The translations under genes were made by a program, and so were the position numbers. This document shows positions 10,078 to 20,500 of a stretch of DNA of 64,000 bases, in pieces (position 1 is the stretch's first letter; the number at the start of each line of letters is the position of its first letter). The DNA comes from Bog-473 sp963725895 (GTDB taxonomy: Bacteria > Actinomycetota > Acidimicrobiia > Acidimicrobiales > RAAP-2): positions 2,294,001-2,358,000 of the forward strand of contig CAVSAJ010000001.1 of NCBI GenBank assembly GCA_963725895.1, given 5' to 3'. The notes beneath the pieces were generated by a model. That model saw only the letters and a list, made by a program, of their open reading frames with translations. It searched no databases and had not been told where the DNA came from.

Positions 10078-11161
10078 ATGCGGCGGTCGGTACTCGAACC
10101 ATTGGTGCTCGGCGACGACGAGCGCGCGACGTTGGAGCGCTGGGCGCGACGGCCCAAGAGCTCCCAGGCGCTGGCCCTTCGTTGTCGCATCGTCCTCGAG
10201 TGCGCGCGTGGGGGGCACAACAACGAGGTGGCCGAGCGCATGGGCATTGGTCGAGCCGCCGTCGGCAAATGGCGGGCGCGGTTCTTGGCCGATCGCCTGG
10301 AGGGCCTCCACGACGAGCCGCGACCGGGCGCACCGCGCACCATCGGTGACGACGCAGTCGAGGCGCTCATCGTCAAGACGCTCGAAGAGACGCCCGCCGA
10401 CGCCACCCACTGGTCGACGAGGTCCATGGCCAAGGCGACCGGGATGAGCCAGTCGGCCGTGTCGCGGATCTGGCGGGCCTTCGGGCTCAAGCCCCACCTG
10501 GTCGAGACCTTCAAGCTCAGCCCCGACCCGCTCTTCGTCGAGACGGTGCGCGACGTCGTTGGCCTCTACGTCAACCCCAGAGGGACCCCTGGTGCTCTGC
10601 GTCGACGAGAAAACCCAGGTCCAAGCGCTCGATCGCACCGCCCCGGTGCTTCCTTTGCGTCCGGGCCTACCCGAGCGGCGCACCCACGACTACGTGCGCG
10701 GCGGCACCACCAACCTCTATGCCGCCCTCGACGTGGCCTCCGGGCACGTGATCAGCGACATGACGGATCGCCACCGGGCCGTTGAGTTCCGCCAGTTCTT
10801 GAACCTGATCAAGCGAAGCGTCCCCGACGATCTCGACGTCCACCTCATCGTCGACAACGTCTCGACGCACAAGACCCCTGAGATCCGCCGCTGGCTGGTG
10901 CGCCACCCCCGCTTTCACCTCCACTTCACGCCCACCTACAGCTCGTGGATCAACCTCGTCGAACGCTGGTTCGCCGAGCTCACCACCAAGTGGCTCAAAC
11001 GCGGCACCCATCGCTCGACCAAAGAACTCGAAGCCTCCATCACCAACTGGGTCGACACCTGGAACGACGACCCGAGGCCATTCGTCTGGCACAAAAGCGC
11101 CGACGAGATCCTCGACACGCTCGCCGGCTACTGCGCGCGGATCTCTGACTCACGTCACTAG
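10078..11161 (+). CDS. IS630 family transposase, one apparent frameshift
   Basis: An N-terminal HTH pair (EVAERMGIGRAAVGKWRARF and MAKATGMSQSAVSRIWRAFG) is followed by a DDE catalytic domain: LVLCVDEKTQVQAL with the first Asp, VHLIVDNVSTHKT with the second Asp, and SSWINLVERWFAELT with the Glu. The frame changes at the CCCC run 10575-10578; removing one C gives an uninterrupted VNPEGPLVLCVDEK. IS630 members can use programmed frameshifting, but the density of similar C/G-run shifts in the window makes sequence error equally likely. The stop codon TAG is made of the TA target duplication plus a flanking G, so the element itself does not supply a complete stop. Confidence 0.9.
11144..11158 (-). 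repeat. IS630 right terminal inverted repeat
   Basis: Reverse complement of the left end over 15 bases. It is followed by the TA duplication at 11159-11160, and the last transposase codons run through it. Confidence 0.95.
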
Positions 11162-11191
11162 GCGGCCAGGCGCCTTCAGCCGTCGCTCGCG

Positions 11192-11524
11192 TCAGACCTC
11201 GGGCTCGGGGTTCTGGGGCGACTCGTAGGCCCTCGGCACACCGCGACCCGGTGGTGGGTCGAGAAAGCTGTCGCCCCACGAGGGTTGAAAGGTGTCGCCC
11301 TCGCCCCAGGCGTCTTCGGCACGCAAGACGTCTGCGCCATCGTCCTGGACCAACTGCTCAATCGGTTCGGGCACCTGGGTGGGCGCTTCGTCGGGCGGCT
11401 CGTCGAACGACTCGACGCCCTTGTCGCGCACAAGCTTCGTGGGCTTGCCCCGCGACAGCCAGCGCGCCTCGTGGCGTCCGTACGGGTCGGTGAACCACCC
11501 TTCCCAGCCGACACCGTCTTCCAC
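11192..11524 (-). CDS. Conserved hypothetical acidic protein
   Basis: 110 residues from a GTG at 11524. The N-terminus VEDGVGWEGWFTDPYGRHEA is rich in tryptophan and glycine and reads like a WW-rich actinobacterial small protein; the middle (SFDEPPDEAPTQVPEPIEQL) and the tail are acidic and rich in proline. There is no signal peptide or membrane segment. It ends just outside the IS element and lies downstream of the HTH citrate synthase on the same strand. I do not recognise a characterised family. Confidence 0.65.
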   Translation of the reverse strand: MEDGVGWEGWFTDPYGRHEARWLSRGKPTKLVRDKGVESFDEPPDEAPTQVPEPIEQLVQDDGADVLRAEDAWGEGDTFQPSWGDSFLDPPPGRGVPRAYESPQNPEPEV

Positions 11525-11567
11525 GTCGCTACTCTCGCGGACGGCGGGCGGTGTGCTCCAACGGTCT

Positions 11568-12791
<1,224 letters not shown>

Positions 12792-12857
12792 GCCATGGAT
12801 CTTATATTGACTTGATCAACGTTTACAGTCGCTGGTCGAGGCGTGCATAGTGGACTT
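12792..12857. promoter_or_regulatory. Divergent promoter region between two citrate synthase genes
   Basis: A 66-bp AT-richer gap. It contains the 8-bp palindrome TTGATCAA at 12812-12819 within a TATATTGACTTGATCAACGT context, a plausible operator for the MerR-like domain of the minus-strand neighbour. Both promoters must fit in this space. Confidence 0.5.
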
Positions 12858-14378
12858 ATGGAAACGACTGTGCGCGATCTCATGACCTCCCCCGCGGTGA
12901 CGTGCGCCGCGGACGACACGCTGGCCGTAGCGGCCCAGGCGATGCAGCGCGCCGATACCGGTTCGGTCGTCGTCACCGACGACGGCAAGGTGGTCGGGAT
13001 CCTGACCGAGCGGGACCTGTTGCGCGCGGCCGCGGCGACCGGCGACCCCGGGCGCGAGGCCGTACGCCTCTGGATGACGGCACGACCCGATGTGCTCGGC
13101 CCCGACGAGCGCGTGGACGCGGCCTGGGCCAGCCTGACCTCACACCACTACCGGCACCTGCCGGTGGTCGAGGGCGACCGCTGCGTGGGTGTCGTCTCCT
13201 TGCGCGACCTCATGGGCGTGGCCCGCATCCGCCCCGCCGCCGAGACGAGCGGCGACGTGCCGGCCGGATTGGAGGGCGTGGTGGTGGCCGAGACCACTAT
13301 CGGCGACGTCCGCGGGCAGGAGGGCTTTTACCACTACCGGCAGTACTCCGCAGTGGACCTCGCCCAGACCCGCTCGCTCGAAGACGTCTGGTATCTGCTC
13401 TTCCGCGGCGAGCTACCTGATGGCGCGGCCGCCGCCGGCTTTGCGGCGGAAGTGCGGGGACGCCGCACGATGCCGCCGGGGCTGCGCACGCTCCTCCCGG
13501 CGTTGGCGCGACGCGGCACGCCGCTCGACGTCCTACGAACCGCCGTCTCGCTGTTCGGCGCCGAACTGGGCTGGCGCCCGACCCACGACATCGGCCCGGA
13601 CGAGCTCTCCGACGACGCCATCGGGTTGTGCGCCGTCGTCCCCACGATCCTGGCGGCGGCCCATCGCCTGCGACACGGCGAGGAGCCCATCGACCCGCAC
13701 CCCGAGCTCGGCGCCGCCGCGAACTACCTCTACATGCTGACCGGTGACCCGCCGAGCGCGCTGCACGCACGGGCCATCGAGCAGTACATGATCCTCACCA
13801 CCGATCATGGATTCAACGCGTCGACCTTCACGGCGCGCGTCGTCACGTCGACGGGCGCCGATCTGGCGGCGGCCATCGTCGCCGCGATCGGCGCATTTTC
13901 GGGACCGCTGCACGGCGGGGCGCCGAGCCGCGCCCTCGACATGCTCGACGCCATCGGCACGCCCGAACGGGCCGAGGCCTACATCCGAAAAGCGATTGAG
14001 GACGGCGAGCGCATCATGGGCTTCGGGCATCGCGTCTACAAGACCGACGACCCGCGCTCGCTCCTGCTGCGCTCGGTCGCTGAGCAACTGGGCGGGCCAC
14101 TCGTCGCCTTCTCGCAGTCGGTGGAGCGTACGACGGTCGACGTGCTGGCCGAGCTGAAGCCAGGACGCCACCTCTACACCAACGTCGAGTTCTACGCCGG
14201 CGTGGTCATGCTCACCTGCGGCATTCCGCGGGAGATGTTCACACCGACCTTCGCCGTGGGGCGCGTGATCGGGTGGAGTACCCACGTCATGGAGCAGGCA
14301 GCGCACAACCGACTGATCCGTCCGGCCGCTCGCTACGTGGGCCCGCCGCCGCCGCAGCCGGTCCCGGCCCACGGTTGA
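12858..14378 (+). CDS. Citrate synthase with N-terminal CBS domain pair
   Basis: 506 residues. Residues 1-120 hold two CBS motifs (VRDLMTSPAVTCAADDTLAV...GSVVVTDDGKVVGILTERDLL and the second ending in LPVVEGDRCVGVVSLRDLM), a Bateman module that usually binds adenosine nucleotides. The enzyme part has the catalytic histidines in GPLHGGAPSRAL and MGFGHRVYKTDDPR and the Asp/Glu region TNVEFYAGVVM. Citrate synthase condenses acetyl-CoA with oxaloacetate. A start 15 bases earlier at 12843 is possible, but METTVRDLM aligns better with CBS starts. The gene is transcribed divergently from the HTH citrate synthase. Confidence 0.9.
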   Translation: METTVRDLMTSPAVTCAADDTLAVAAQAMQRADTGSVVVTDDGKVVGILTERDLLRAAAATGDPGREAVRLWMTARPDVLGPDERVDAAWASLTSHHYRHLPVVEGDRCVGVVSLRDLMGVARIRPAAETSGDVPAGLEGVVVAETTIGDVRGQEGFYHYRQYSAVDLAQTRSLEDVWYLLFRGELPDGAAAAGFAAEVRGRRTMPPGLRTLLPALARRGTPLDVLRTAVSLFGAELGWRPTHDIGPDELSDDAIGLCAVVPTILAAAHRLRHGEEPIDPHPELGAAANYLYMLTGDPPSALHARAIEQYMILTTDHGFNASTFTARVVTSTGADLAAAIVAAIGAFSGPLHGGAPSRALDMLDAIGTPERAEAYIRKAIEDGERIMGFGHRVYKTDDPRSLLLRSVAEQLGGPLVAFSQSVERTTVDVLAELKPGRHLYTNVEFYAGVVMLTCGIPREMFTPTFAVGRVIGWSTHVMEQAAHNRLIRPAARYVGPPPPQPVPAHG

Positions 14379-14394
14379 CGGTTGACGGTTGACC
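14372..14394. repeat. Short tandem repeat over a citrate synthase stop codon
   Basis: Three consecutive copies of the 7-bp unit GGTTGAC, the first of which holds the TGA stop of the CBS citrate synthase. It is probably a slippage product without function. Confidence 0.7.
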
Positions 14395-14443
14395 GCTCTC
14401 TGGGGGGTGTCCTCCGACGCCGATCAGAGTCGGTGCGCCGGAT

Positions 14444-15556
14444 CTACGTGTCGTAGAGCAGGACGCCCCGGATGTTCTTGCCGTCGCGCATGTCCTGGTA
14501 GCCCTGGTTGATGTCGCCCAGCTTGTAGGTGTTCGTGATCATGCCGTCGAGGTCGAGCTGGCCATCGCGGTAGAGCTTCAGCAGCTTCGGGATGTCCGAA
14601 TGGATGTTGGCTGAGCCGAAGATGCTGCCGACGACCTGCTTCTCCATGATCGTGAGATACATCAGGCTCATCGTGACGTCCGTCTCCCCCATCGGATGGA
14701 TGTTGGTGACGACGACCCGGCCTCGCTTGGCGGTGAGGTTCAAGATGGAGTCCATGAGCGCGCCGGAGCCGACGCTCATGGCGCAGATCACCTTGTCGCA
14801 CATGTGCCCCCAGGTCTCCTGATTGATCAGCGCGAACGCCTCGTCGATGGAGGGCGAGACGTGGGTGGCACCGAAGGTCGGGGCAAGCCGGCGCTTGAGG
14901 TCGACGGGGTCGATGGCAAAGATCGTCTCGGCACCGGCCAGCCGTGCGCCCTGGATGGCCGCGGTACCGATGCCACCGATCCCGATCACTGCGACGTTGT
15001 CTCCCGGACGGATGTCCGCGGCGTAGACGGCCGATCCCCAACCCGTCGTCACGCCACAGCCGACGAGACACGCCTTGTCCAATGGGATGTCGTCCAGGAT
15101 CTTGACGCACGAGGCTTCGTTGACGACCGTGTAGTGCGAGAAGGTGCCGAGGCACACCATGGTCGACACGTCCTGGCCGCGGGCGTGGTGGCGCAGCGTC
15201 CCGTCCATCTGCCGGCCTGCCATGAGGGTGGCACCGGCGTCACAGAGGTTCGAGTGGCCGGTGGCACACGGCGGGCACTTCCCACAGGCCGGGATGAAGC
15301 CGAGCACGACGTGGTCCCCGGCCTTGAGCCGGGTCACCCCCGGCCCGACGTCCTCGACCACGCCGGCGCCCTCGTGGCCGCCGATCACGGGCAGCGGCAC
15401 GGGCATGTCGCCCGTGACGAGGTGCTCGTCGGAATGGCACATGCCCGACGCCGCCAGACGGATGAGGACCTCCCCGTCCTGGGGCGGGTCGAGCTCGATC
15501 GGCTCCACGCTCCAATCAGCGTGGCGCTCCCACAAGATCGCGGCTTCGGTCTTCAC
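14444..15556 (-). CDS. NDMA-dependent alcohol dehydrogenase (zinc MDR family)
   Basis: 370 residues from a GTG at 15556 preceded by GGGAGG. Catalytic zinc ligands lie in SGMCHSDEHLVTGD and GGHEGAGVVE; the structural zinc site is CGKCPPCATGHSNLC. The nucleotide-binding motif is AVIGIGGIGTAAIQGA. The close match to the Rxyl_3153/NDMA-dependent group (for example QDVSTMVCLGTFSHYTVVNE) indicates a tightly bound nicotinamide cofactor re-oxidised by an external acceptor, in the cell probably the mycofactocin redox carrier. No mycofactocin genes are visible in the window. The natural substrate is unknown. Confidence 0.88.
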   Translation of the reverse strand: MKTEAAILWERHADWSVEPIELDPPQDGEVLIRLAASGMCHSDEHLVTGDMPVPLPVIGGHEGAGVVEDVGPGVTRLKAGDHVVLGFIPACGKCPPCATGHSNLCDAGATLMAGRQMDGTLRHHARGQDVSTMVCLGTFSHYTVVNEASCVKILDDIPLDKACLVGCGVTTGWGSAVYAADIRPGDNVAVIGIGGIGTAAIQGARLAGAETIFAIDPVDLKRRLAPTFGATHVSPSIDEAFALINQETWGHMCDKVICAMSVGSGALMDSILNLTAKRGRVVVTNIHPMGETDVTMSLMYLTIMEKQVVGSIFGSANIHSDIPKLLKLYRDGQLDLDGMITNTYKLGDINQGYQDMRDGKNIRGVLLYDT

Positions 15557-15732
15557 GGGGCCTCCCAGGTGTCGTGCGCGACGGCGTGTTGCGTACGACG
15601 CTACCGGCTCGCCGGCGCACGACGCGGGGCACGGTCCAAGACGAGGGGATCGCGCCGACGAGACAGCGTGACCGGAGGCGCCTACGATCCCCTGACTTCG
15701 GGGGAACGGGGCTCGCCTGCGTGGGCGGCCCA

Positions 15733-17271
15733 ATGCCGGGGAGGGACACCGTGCGACATCACTCAGCGGGCTTGGCCCGGCGCTGTGCGGCTGCCGTCTG
15801 TGGTCTGGCCCTCGCCGGCGCCGCCACGACCGTCGCCGGCGCGACACCGGCGGGGGCGCACGGGGTCGGGGCGGCACCCGCCATGGCGCTCACGGCGGAC
15901 TCGTCGAGCGGCGGCGGGGTCTTTGCGGGAGCCGCCACTTTCGAGGGTCCCGTCACCGTCGGGCACATCATCGAGCCGGAGACGGCGTTGCCGACCGACC
16001 TCGCCGCGCACGACTACGTGGAACAGGAGTACTTCGCGTCGGGGACGGCGCACGCCTTCACGGCGCCGTCGACACCTGCCGACGGCGACTGGAGCATCAC
16101 CCCCACGACGTCGGCCGCCTACAAGACGCGGATCTTGGTGCGCCGGCCGGCCAACCCGGCCCACTTCAGCGGCACGCTCGTCGTGGAGTGGATGAACGAG
16201 TCCGAGGGTGAGTCCGCGCCCGACTGGATGTACCTCAATCCCGAACTCATGGACGAGGGTGACGCCTGGGTGGGCGTCTCGGCCCAGGCGCTCGGCGTCA
16301 ACGGCGGCACACCGATCCTGGGTTCGATCGCGGGGACGAGCGCCGGGCAAGGTCTCGTGCAGCAGGAGCCGCAGCGCTACGGCAGCCTGCACCACCCGGG
16401 CGACCAGTACGCGCTCGACATCTTCGACCAGATTGGGCTCGGCCTGCGCTCGACGAGTTCGCACGTCCTCGGTTCGCTCCGTCCTCGTCACATCGTCGCG
16501 GTAGGCGAATCGCAGTCCGCCTTCTACCTGACGACCTTCGCCGACGCGTTCGAGCCACACGGACACGTCTTCGACGGGATCTTCATCCACAGCCGCGGTG
16601 GGTCGGGTGCGTCCCTGACCGGCAGCGCCATCACCTCGAGTGCGGGACCGTCGGATCTTCGCATCAGGACGGACTTGCATGTGCCCGTGTTCATGTTCGA
16701 GACCCAGACTGACCTGATCGAGCTCGGCTACGCACCCGCGCAGCAACCGAACACCAATGACATACGCACCTGGGAGGTGGCGGGTACGTCGCATGCTGAT
16801 TCGTATCTGCTCGGACCCGCGTCGAGCGTCCTCCACTGCTCGACCGCCATCAACAGCGGTCCGCAGCACGTCGTGGTTCAAGCTGCGTTCGCCGCTTTCG
16901 TCCGCTGGGTCGTGCACGGGACACCGCCGCCGTCGCCGGCGCCCTTCCGCCTCCAGAGCCAGAACCCGCCGGCGCTGGCGCTCGACAAGTTCGGCAACGT
17001 GATCGGCGGCGTGCGGACGCCCGCCGTCGACGTCCCTGTCTCCGCGTTGAGCGGCGCGGCGCCGCCTGGCACCTCGGCGATCTGCTCGCTCTTCGGCTCG
17101 ACGACGCCGTTCAGTACGCAGATGCTCGCCAGCCTGTACGGGACCAAGGCCAACTACGTCACCAAGTACACGGCCGATCTGAACCGCGCCATCGCGGCGG
17201 GCTACCTGCTCCCCTCCGAGCGTTCCTCACTTCTCGCCATGGCGCAGACGGTGCAGTTCCCGGCGTCCTGA
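15733..17271 (+). CDS. Secreted alpha/beta-hydrolase domain protein
   Basis: 512 residues. An N-terminal signal peptide (RCAAAVCGLALAGAATTVAG ATPAGAHG, split here) is followed by a mature domain with the conserved LVVEWMNESEGESAPDW segment and a nucleophile-elbow-like VAVGESQSAFYLTTF, both seen in the alpha/beta hydrolase domain family found in actinobacteria and proteobacteria. A late EVAGTSHADSYLL provides the likely catalytic His. The substrate is unknown. GTG at 15751 is an alternative start. It converges with the catalase gene. Confidence 0.8.
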   Translation: MPGRDTVRHHSAGLARRCAAAVCGLALAGAATTVAGATPAGAHGVGAAPAMALTADSSSGGGVFAGAATFEGPVTVGHIIEPETALPTDLAAHDYVEQEYFASGTAHAFTAPSTPADGDWSITPTTSAAYKTRILVRRPANPAHFSGTLVVEWMNESEGESAPDWMYLNPELMDEGDAWVGVSAQALGVNGGTPILGSIAGTSAGQGLVQQEPQRYGSLHHPGDQYALDIFDQIGLGLRSTSSHVLGSLRPRHIVAVGESQSAFYLTTFADAFEPHGHVFDGIFIHSRGGSGASLTGSAITSSAGPSDLRIRTDLHVPVFMFETQTDLIELGYAPAQQPNTNDIRTWEVAGTSHADSYLLGPASSVLHCSTAINSGPQHVVVQAAFAAFVRWVVHGTPPPSPAPFRLQSQNPPALALDKFGNVIGGVRTPAVDVPVSALSGAAPPGTSAICSLFGSTTPFSTQMLASLYGTKANYVTKYTADLNRAIAAGYLLPSERSSLLAMAQTVQFPAS

Positions 17272-17297
17272 CGTCCGCACCGCCTCGAGGGGCGGAC

Positions 17298-17310
17298 GCC
17301 CCGTCGGGGC
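17298..17310. terminator. GC-rich hairpin between convergent genes
   Basis: GCCCC-GTC-GGGGC, a 5-bp GC stem with 3-base loop, just after a second inverted repeat GTCCGC...GCGGAC (17274-17297). It sits between the convergent hydrolase and catalase stops. No T tract follows, so it is only a candidate bidirectional terminator. Confidence 0.45.
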
Positions 17311-17344
17311 CGGCGCCCGTCCTCGCGCGTGCCCGGCCCCTCGG

Positions 17345-18817
17345 TCAGGTGCGGCGCTTCTCCAGCGCGATCGCCTCGATCCGGTCACCTAGGCTTTTGT
17401 CAATGGCGCGCCAGTACCCGAAGGCGCGTTGGAGCACCTCCTCGCGACGCAGCTTCGCGAGCAGGCCGGACACAGTGTCGACCAATCGGTCCCGCGCCGC
17501 GTCATCCATCACGTCGTTCACGAGCGTGTTGGCCTGACCGACGTCGTCGTCCTCGGCGTGCAACGTGTAGGCGGCGCGCATCATCTCGCCGTCGGCGGCC
17601 CACACCGCCTGCTCGGCGTACGTGTTCTCGTCCGCCGCGGGCGCATGCTCGAACGAGTTCGGGTAGTACACAGGGTCGCTGACGTTCTGTACCCGCATGG
17701 CGCCGTCCTTGGAGTAGCTGCGCACCTCAGACCGAGGGCGGTTGACGGGGATCTGCTGATAATTGACGCCGAGACGGGCCCGGTGCGCGTCGGCATACGA
17801 GAAGCCCCGGGCGAGCAGCATCTTGTCCGGAGAGAGCCCTGTGCCGGGCACCGTGTTGTTGGGCTGGAACGCTGCCTGCTCCATCTCCGTGTGGTAATCG
17901 GTGACGTTGCGGTTCAAGGTGAGGCGGCCCACACCGATGAGCGGATAGTCGCTGTGCGGCCACACCTTGGTCAGGTCGAAGGGGTTGAAGCGATAGGACT
18001 TGGCCTCCTCGAAGGGCATGATCTGCATGTTGAGCGACCAGCTCGGGAACTCACCTCGCTCGATGGCGTCGTAGAGATCGCGCTGGTGGTAGTCGGCGTC
18101 CTCGCCGGCGATCCGATCCGCCTCGCTCTGGGTCAGGCAGTCCACACCCTGGTCCGACTTGAAGTGGTACTTCACCCAGAACCGCTCGCCCGAGGCGTTG
18201 ATCCACATGTACGTGTGCGATGAGTAGCCGTTCATGTGGCGCCAGCTACGCGGGATCCCTCGATCACCCATGAGCCAGGTGACCTGGTGCGCCGACTCGC
18301 CCGAGAGCGTCCAGAAGTCCCATTGCATGTCGGGGTCCCGCAGGTTGTTGGCGGCCAGCCGCTTCTGCGACCGGATGAAGTTCTGGAACTTCAGCGGATC
18401 ACGGACGAAGAACACGGGGGTGTTGTTGCCGACGATGTCGAGGTTGCCTTCGCTCGTGTAGAACTTGACTGCGAAGCCACGCGGGTCTCGCCAGGTGTCG
18501 GGCGATCCTCGCTCGCCGGCCACCGTCGAAAATCTCGCCACGAGCTCCGTCTGGGCACCGGGCTGGAAGACGGCCGCCTTGGTGTAGCGAGACACGTCGT
18601 CAGTTACGACGAAGGTGCCGAACGCGCCACCGCCCTTGGCGTGCGGCTGGCGCTCGGGAATGCGCTCCCGATTGAAGTTGGCCATCTGCTCTATCAGGTA
18701 GAAGTCCTGTAGGACGACGGGACCGTCCGGGCCAATCGTCAGCGAGTGCTCCTGGCTCGCCACGGGGATCCCCGCATCGGTCGTGGTGGGCGGCCTCTCT
18801 GCATGCTCCGTGCTCAT
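17345..18817 (-). CDS. katA: Monofunctional haem catalase (small-subunit type)
   Basis: 490 residues, the size of clade 3 catalases. It breaks hydrogen peroxide down to water and oxygen. The distal His is in RIPERQPHAKGGGAFG, the distal Asn in DIVGNNTPVFFVRD, and the haem-iron Tyr in RGFSYADAHRARLG. FSTVAGERGSPDTWRDPRG is the family signature region. No signal peptide. The gene diverges from the GHMP kinase across a 234-bp gap holding its promoter. Confidence 0.96.
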   Translation of the reverse strand: MSTEHAERPPTTTDAGIPVASQEHSLTIGPDGPVVLQDFYLIEQMANFNRERIPERQPHAKGGGAFGTFVVTDDVSRYTKAAVFQPGAQTELVARFSTVAGERGSPDTWRDPRGFAVKFYTSEGNLDIVGNNTPVFFVRDPLKFQNFIRSQKRLAANNLRDPDMQWDFWTLSGESAHQVTWLMGDRGIPRSWRHMNGYSSHTYMWINASGERFWVKYHFKSDQGVDCLTQSEADRIAGEDADYHQRDLYDAIERGEFPSWSLNMQIMPFEEAKSYRFNPFDLTKVWPHSDYPLIGVGRLTLNRNVTDYHTEMEQAAFQPNNTVPGTGLSPDKMLLARGFSYADAHRARLGVNYQQIPVNRPRSEVRSYSKDGAMRVQNVSDPVYYPNSFEHAPAADENTYAEQAVWAADGEMMRAAYTLHAEDDDVGQANTLVNDVMDDAARDRLVDTVSGLLAKLRREEVLQRAFGYWRAIDKSLGDRIEAIALEKRRT

Positions 18818-19051
18818 GGCTCCTCGCTCCTTCCGTCGGCGGACCGGGGTCGAGCAGGTCTTGGCCCATCGACCCCGCTTCGACGCTACCGGCCCTCCTC
18901 GCCCAGCGGCCCGGGCGGGGACACCGGGGCTCGTGCGCGGGTTCGCAAGCGTGCAACGTCGGCGTCAGCGGCCATCCTTGCTGCGCCTGCATCCCTGATC
19001 GCAGGCAGTCGGCGTCGGCGCGGGCGGCCACTCGAAGGACGCGAGCCGGGC

Positions 19052-20104
19052 ATGATGAGGCGGATGGCCGCCGCTCCCAGTACGCAGCGGATCGTCCATG
19101 CGGCCGCGCCCATTCGCATCTGTGACAACGGCGGCTGGACCGACACATGGTTCGCCGGGCACGGCAAGGTCTTCAACATCGGCGTTTCGCCCGGTGTCGA
19201 GGTCGAGGTCGGGACCCATCCGACCGGCGCCTTGCCCGACCGCGTCGTGCTCGACGCCGCCAACTATCGGGATCGCTATTCGTTCGCTCCCGGCGCGCTC
19301 CCGGGTCGTCAGCCTCTGCTGGAGGCGGTGGTCGACGCGACGGACCTGCCCGACGACGCGGCGGTCGAAATCACGGTTCGCTCGGACGTACCGGCGGGAA
19401 GCTCTACCGGGACTTCGGCGGCCGTCGCCGTCGCCCTCATCGGCGCACTCGACGCCCTCACTCCTGGGCGCCTGGGTCTCTACGAAGTCGCTGAAAAAGC
19501 TCATCGCGTCGAGGTCGACGCCCTCGGCATCGAATCGGGCGTCCAAGACCAGCTGTGTGCGGCGTTCGGCGGGGTCAACTTCATTGAGGTCTCTCCCTAC
19601 CCCCGCGCACGGGTCACGCGGCTGCAGCTATCCGCCACCACATGGAACGACCTCGACGATCGACTGATGCTCGTCTATCTGGGCCAAGCCCACGTGTCAT
19701 CAGAGATGCACGAGCATGTCATCGCGGCAGTGCGGGCGCGGTCTATGCAGTCCGAGCAGATTCTCGACGAGTTGCGCAGGTCCGCAGAGGACGCCCGGGA
19801 CGCCGTCCTCGGGGGAGACCTCCGCGCCCTCGGGAGGGCGATGCGGCGCAACACCGACGCCCAGACGCGCCTGCACCCGGATCTCGTGGGCACCGACGCG
19901 CGCTCGGTGATCGACGCAGCCCGTGCTCATGGCGCGCTCGGATGGAAGGTAAACGGCGCGGGCGGCATCGGGGGGAGCGTCACGCTTCTGTGCGACACCG
20001 AGCCCGAGTCCAGGCGCGACCTGACTCAGACGCTGGAGAGTTTGGATCCGCGGTTCGGCGTGCTCGAGACCTCGCTCAGCCGGTCTGGCCTCCGAGTGTG
20101 GTGA
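19052..20104 (+). CDS. GHMP-family sugar kinase
   Basis: 350 residues. The substrate-site motif near the start is RICDNGGWTDTWFAGHGKVF, resembling the DFGGGWTDTP motif of heptose-7-phosphate kinase (HddA) and fucokinase-type enzymes. The ATP-binding loop is DVPAGSSTGTSAAVAVALI, and the C-terminal GHMP motif is NGAGGIGGSVTLL. The product is probably a sugar 1-phosphate or related compound; the exact sugar cannot be told. Three in-frame ATG codons (19052, 19055, 19064) compete as starts. No nucleotidyltransferase or isomerase lies beside it, so the pathway is not shown. Confidence 0.8.
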   Translation: MMRRMAAAPSTQRIVHAAAPIRICDNGGWTDTWFAGHGKVFNIGVSPGVEVEVGTHPTGALPDRVVLDAANYRDRYSFAPGALPGRQPLLEAVVDATDLPDDAAVEITVRSDVPAGSSTGTSAAVAVALIGALDALTPGRLGLYEVAEKAHRVEVDALGIESGVQDQLCAAFGGVNFIEVSPYPRARVTRLQLSATTWNDLDDRLMLVYLGQAHVSSEMHEHVIAAVRARSMQSEQILDELRRSAEDARDAVLGGDLRALGRAMRRNTDAQTRLHPDLVGTDARSVIDAARAHGALGWKVNGAGGIGGSVTLLCDTEPESRRDLTQTLESLDPRFGVLETSLSRSGLRVW

Positions 20105-20137
20105 ACGCCCGGCCGCCCGGCTCCTCCTTCGACGTTC

Positions 20138-20500
20138 CTAGGCCAAGGCGAGCACCCGATCGCTCTCGTTCGAACGGCTGAGCACTTCGAGGATCGCTCG
20201 CTCGGTGTTCGAGAGATGGGCGAACTCGATGCCGAGGCGAACGGACCGCAACGTAGTCCGGGACACGTCCTTGACCTCGCCCTCGAACCGGAGGTTGACG
20301 GCTTCCCCGACGGCGGGAACCTCCACCGAGACGCGCCTGCCCATCAGATCGGACGGGCGCGAGTGCTGCATCCTGAGGCCCAATCCGAGAGGCGACACGT
20401 CGATGACTCGGCAGTCCCGCCACCCGTAGAGACCCTCCCCTTCGACGTGACAGAACCCGCTCCACCCACTCGTCAGACGAGCTGTTCGTCGATTTTCCAC
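20138..20500 (-). CDS. PilZ-domain protein
   Basis: 120 residues from a GTG at 20500, itself preceded by a GGCAGG-type site. The cyclic-di-GMP binding signature can be seen: the arginine motif in VENRRTARL and the D-x-S-x-x-G motif in IDVSPLGLGL. The later LRSVRLGIEFAHLSNTERAIL matches the end of PilZ domains. It is a stand-alone PilZ domain, so it likely acts by binding a partner when cyclic-di-GMP is high. No cyclase or phosphodiesterase gene is in the window. Confidence 0.8.
   Translation of the reverse strand: MENRRTARLTSGWSGFCHVEGEGLYGWRDCRVIDVSPLGLGLRMQHSRPSDLMGRRVSVEVPAVGEAVNLRFEGEVKDVSRTTLRSVRLGIEFAHLSNTERAILEVLSRSNESDRVLALA

Larger units (their letters stand above)
9989..11158. mobile_element. 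IS630-type insertion sequence
   Basis: A 1,170-bp element. Its ends are a perfect 15-bp inverted repeat (GTGACGTGAGTCAGA at 9989-10003 and its complement at 11144-11158). The copies are flanked by TA at 9987-9988 and 11159-11160, the target duplication expected for IS630/Tc1-mariner transposition. It carries one DDE transposase in one orientation. Near-identical ends and an intact duplication point to a recent insertion. Confidence 0.93.

Noticed and set aside
10575..10578. Programmed frameshift in the IS630 transposase
   Set aside because: A C run of four could be slippery, but similar breaks affect many host genes, so it cannot be claimed from this sequence.
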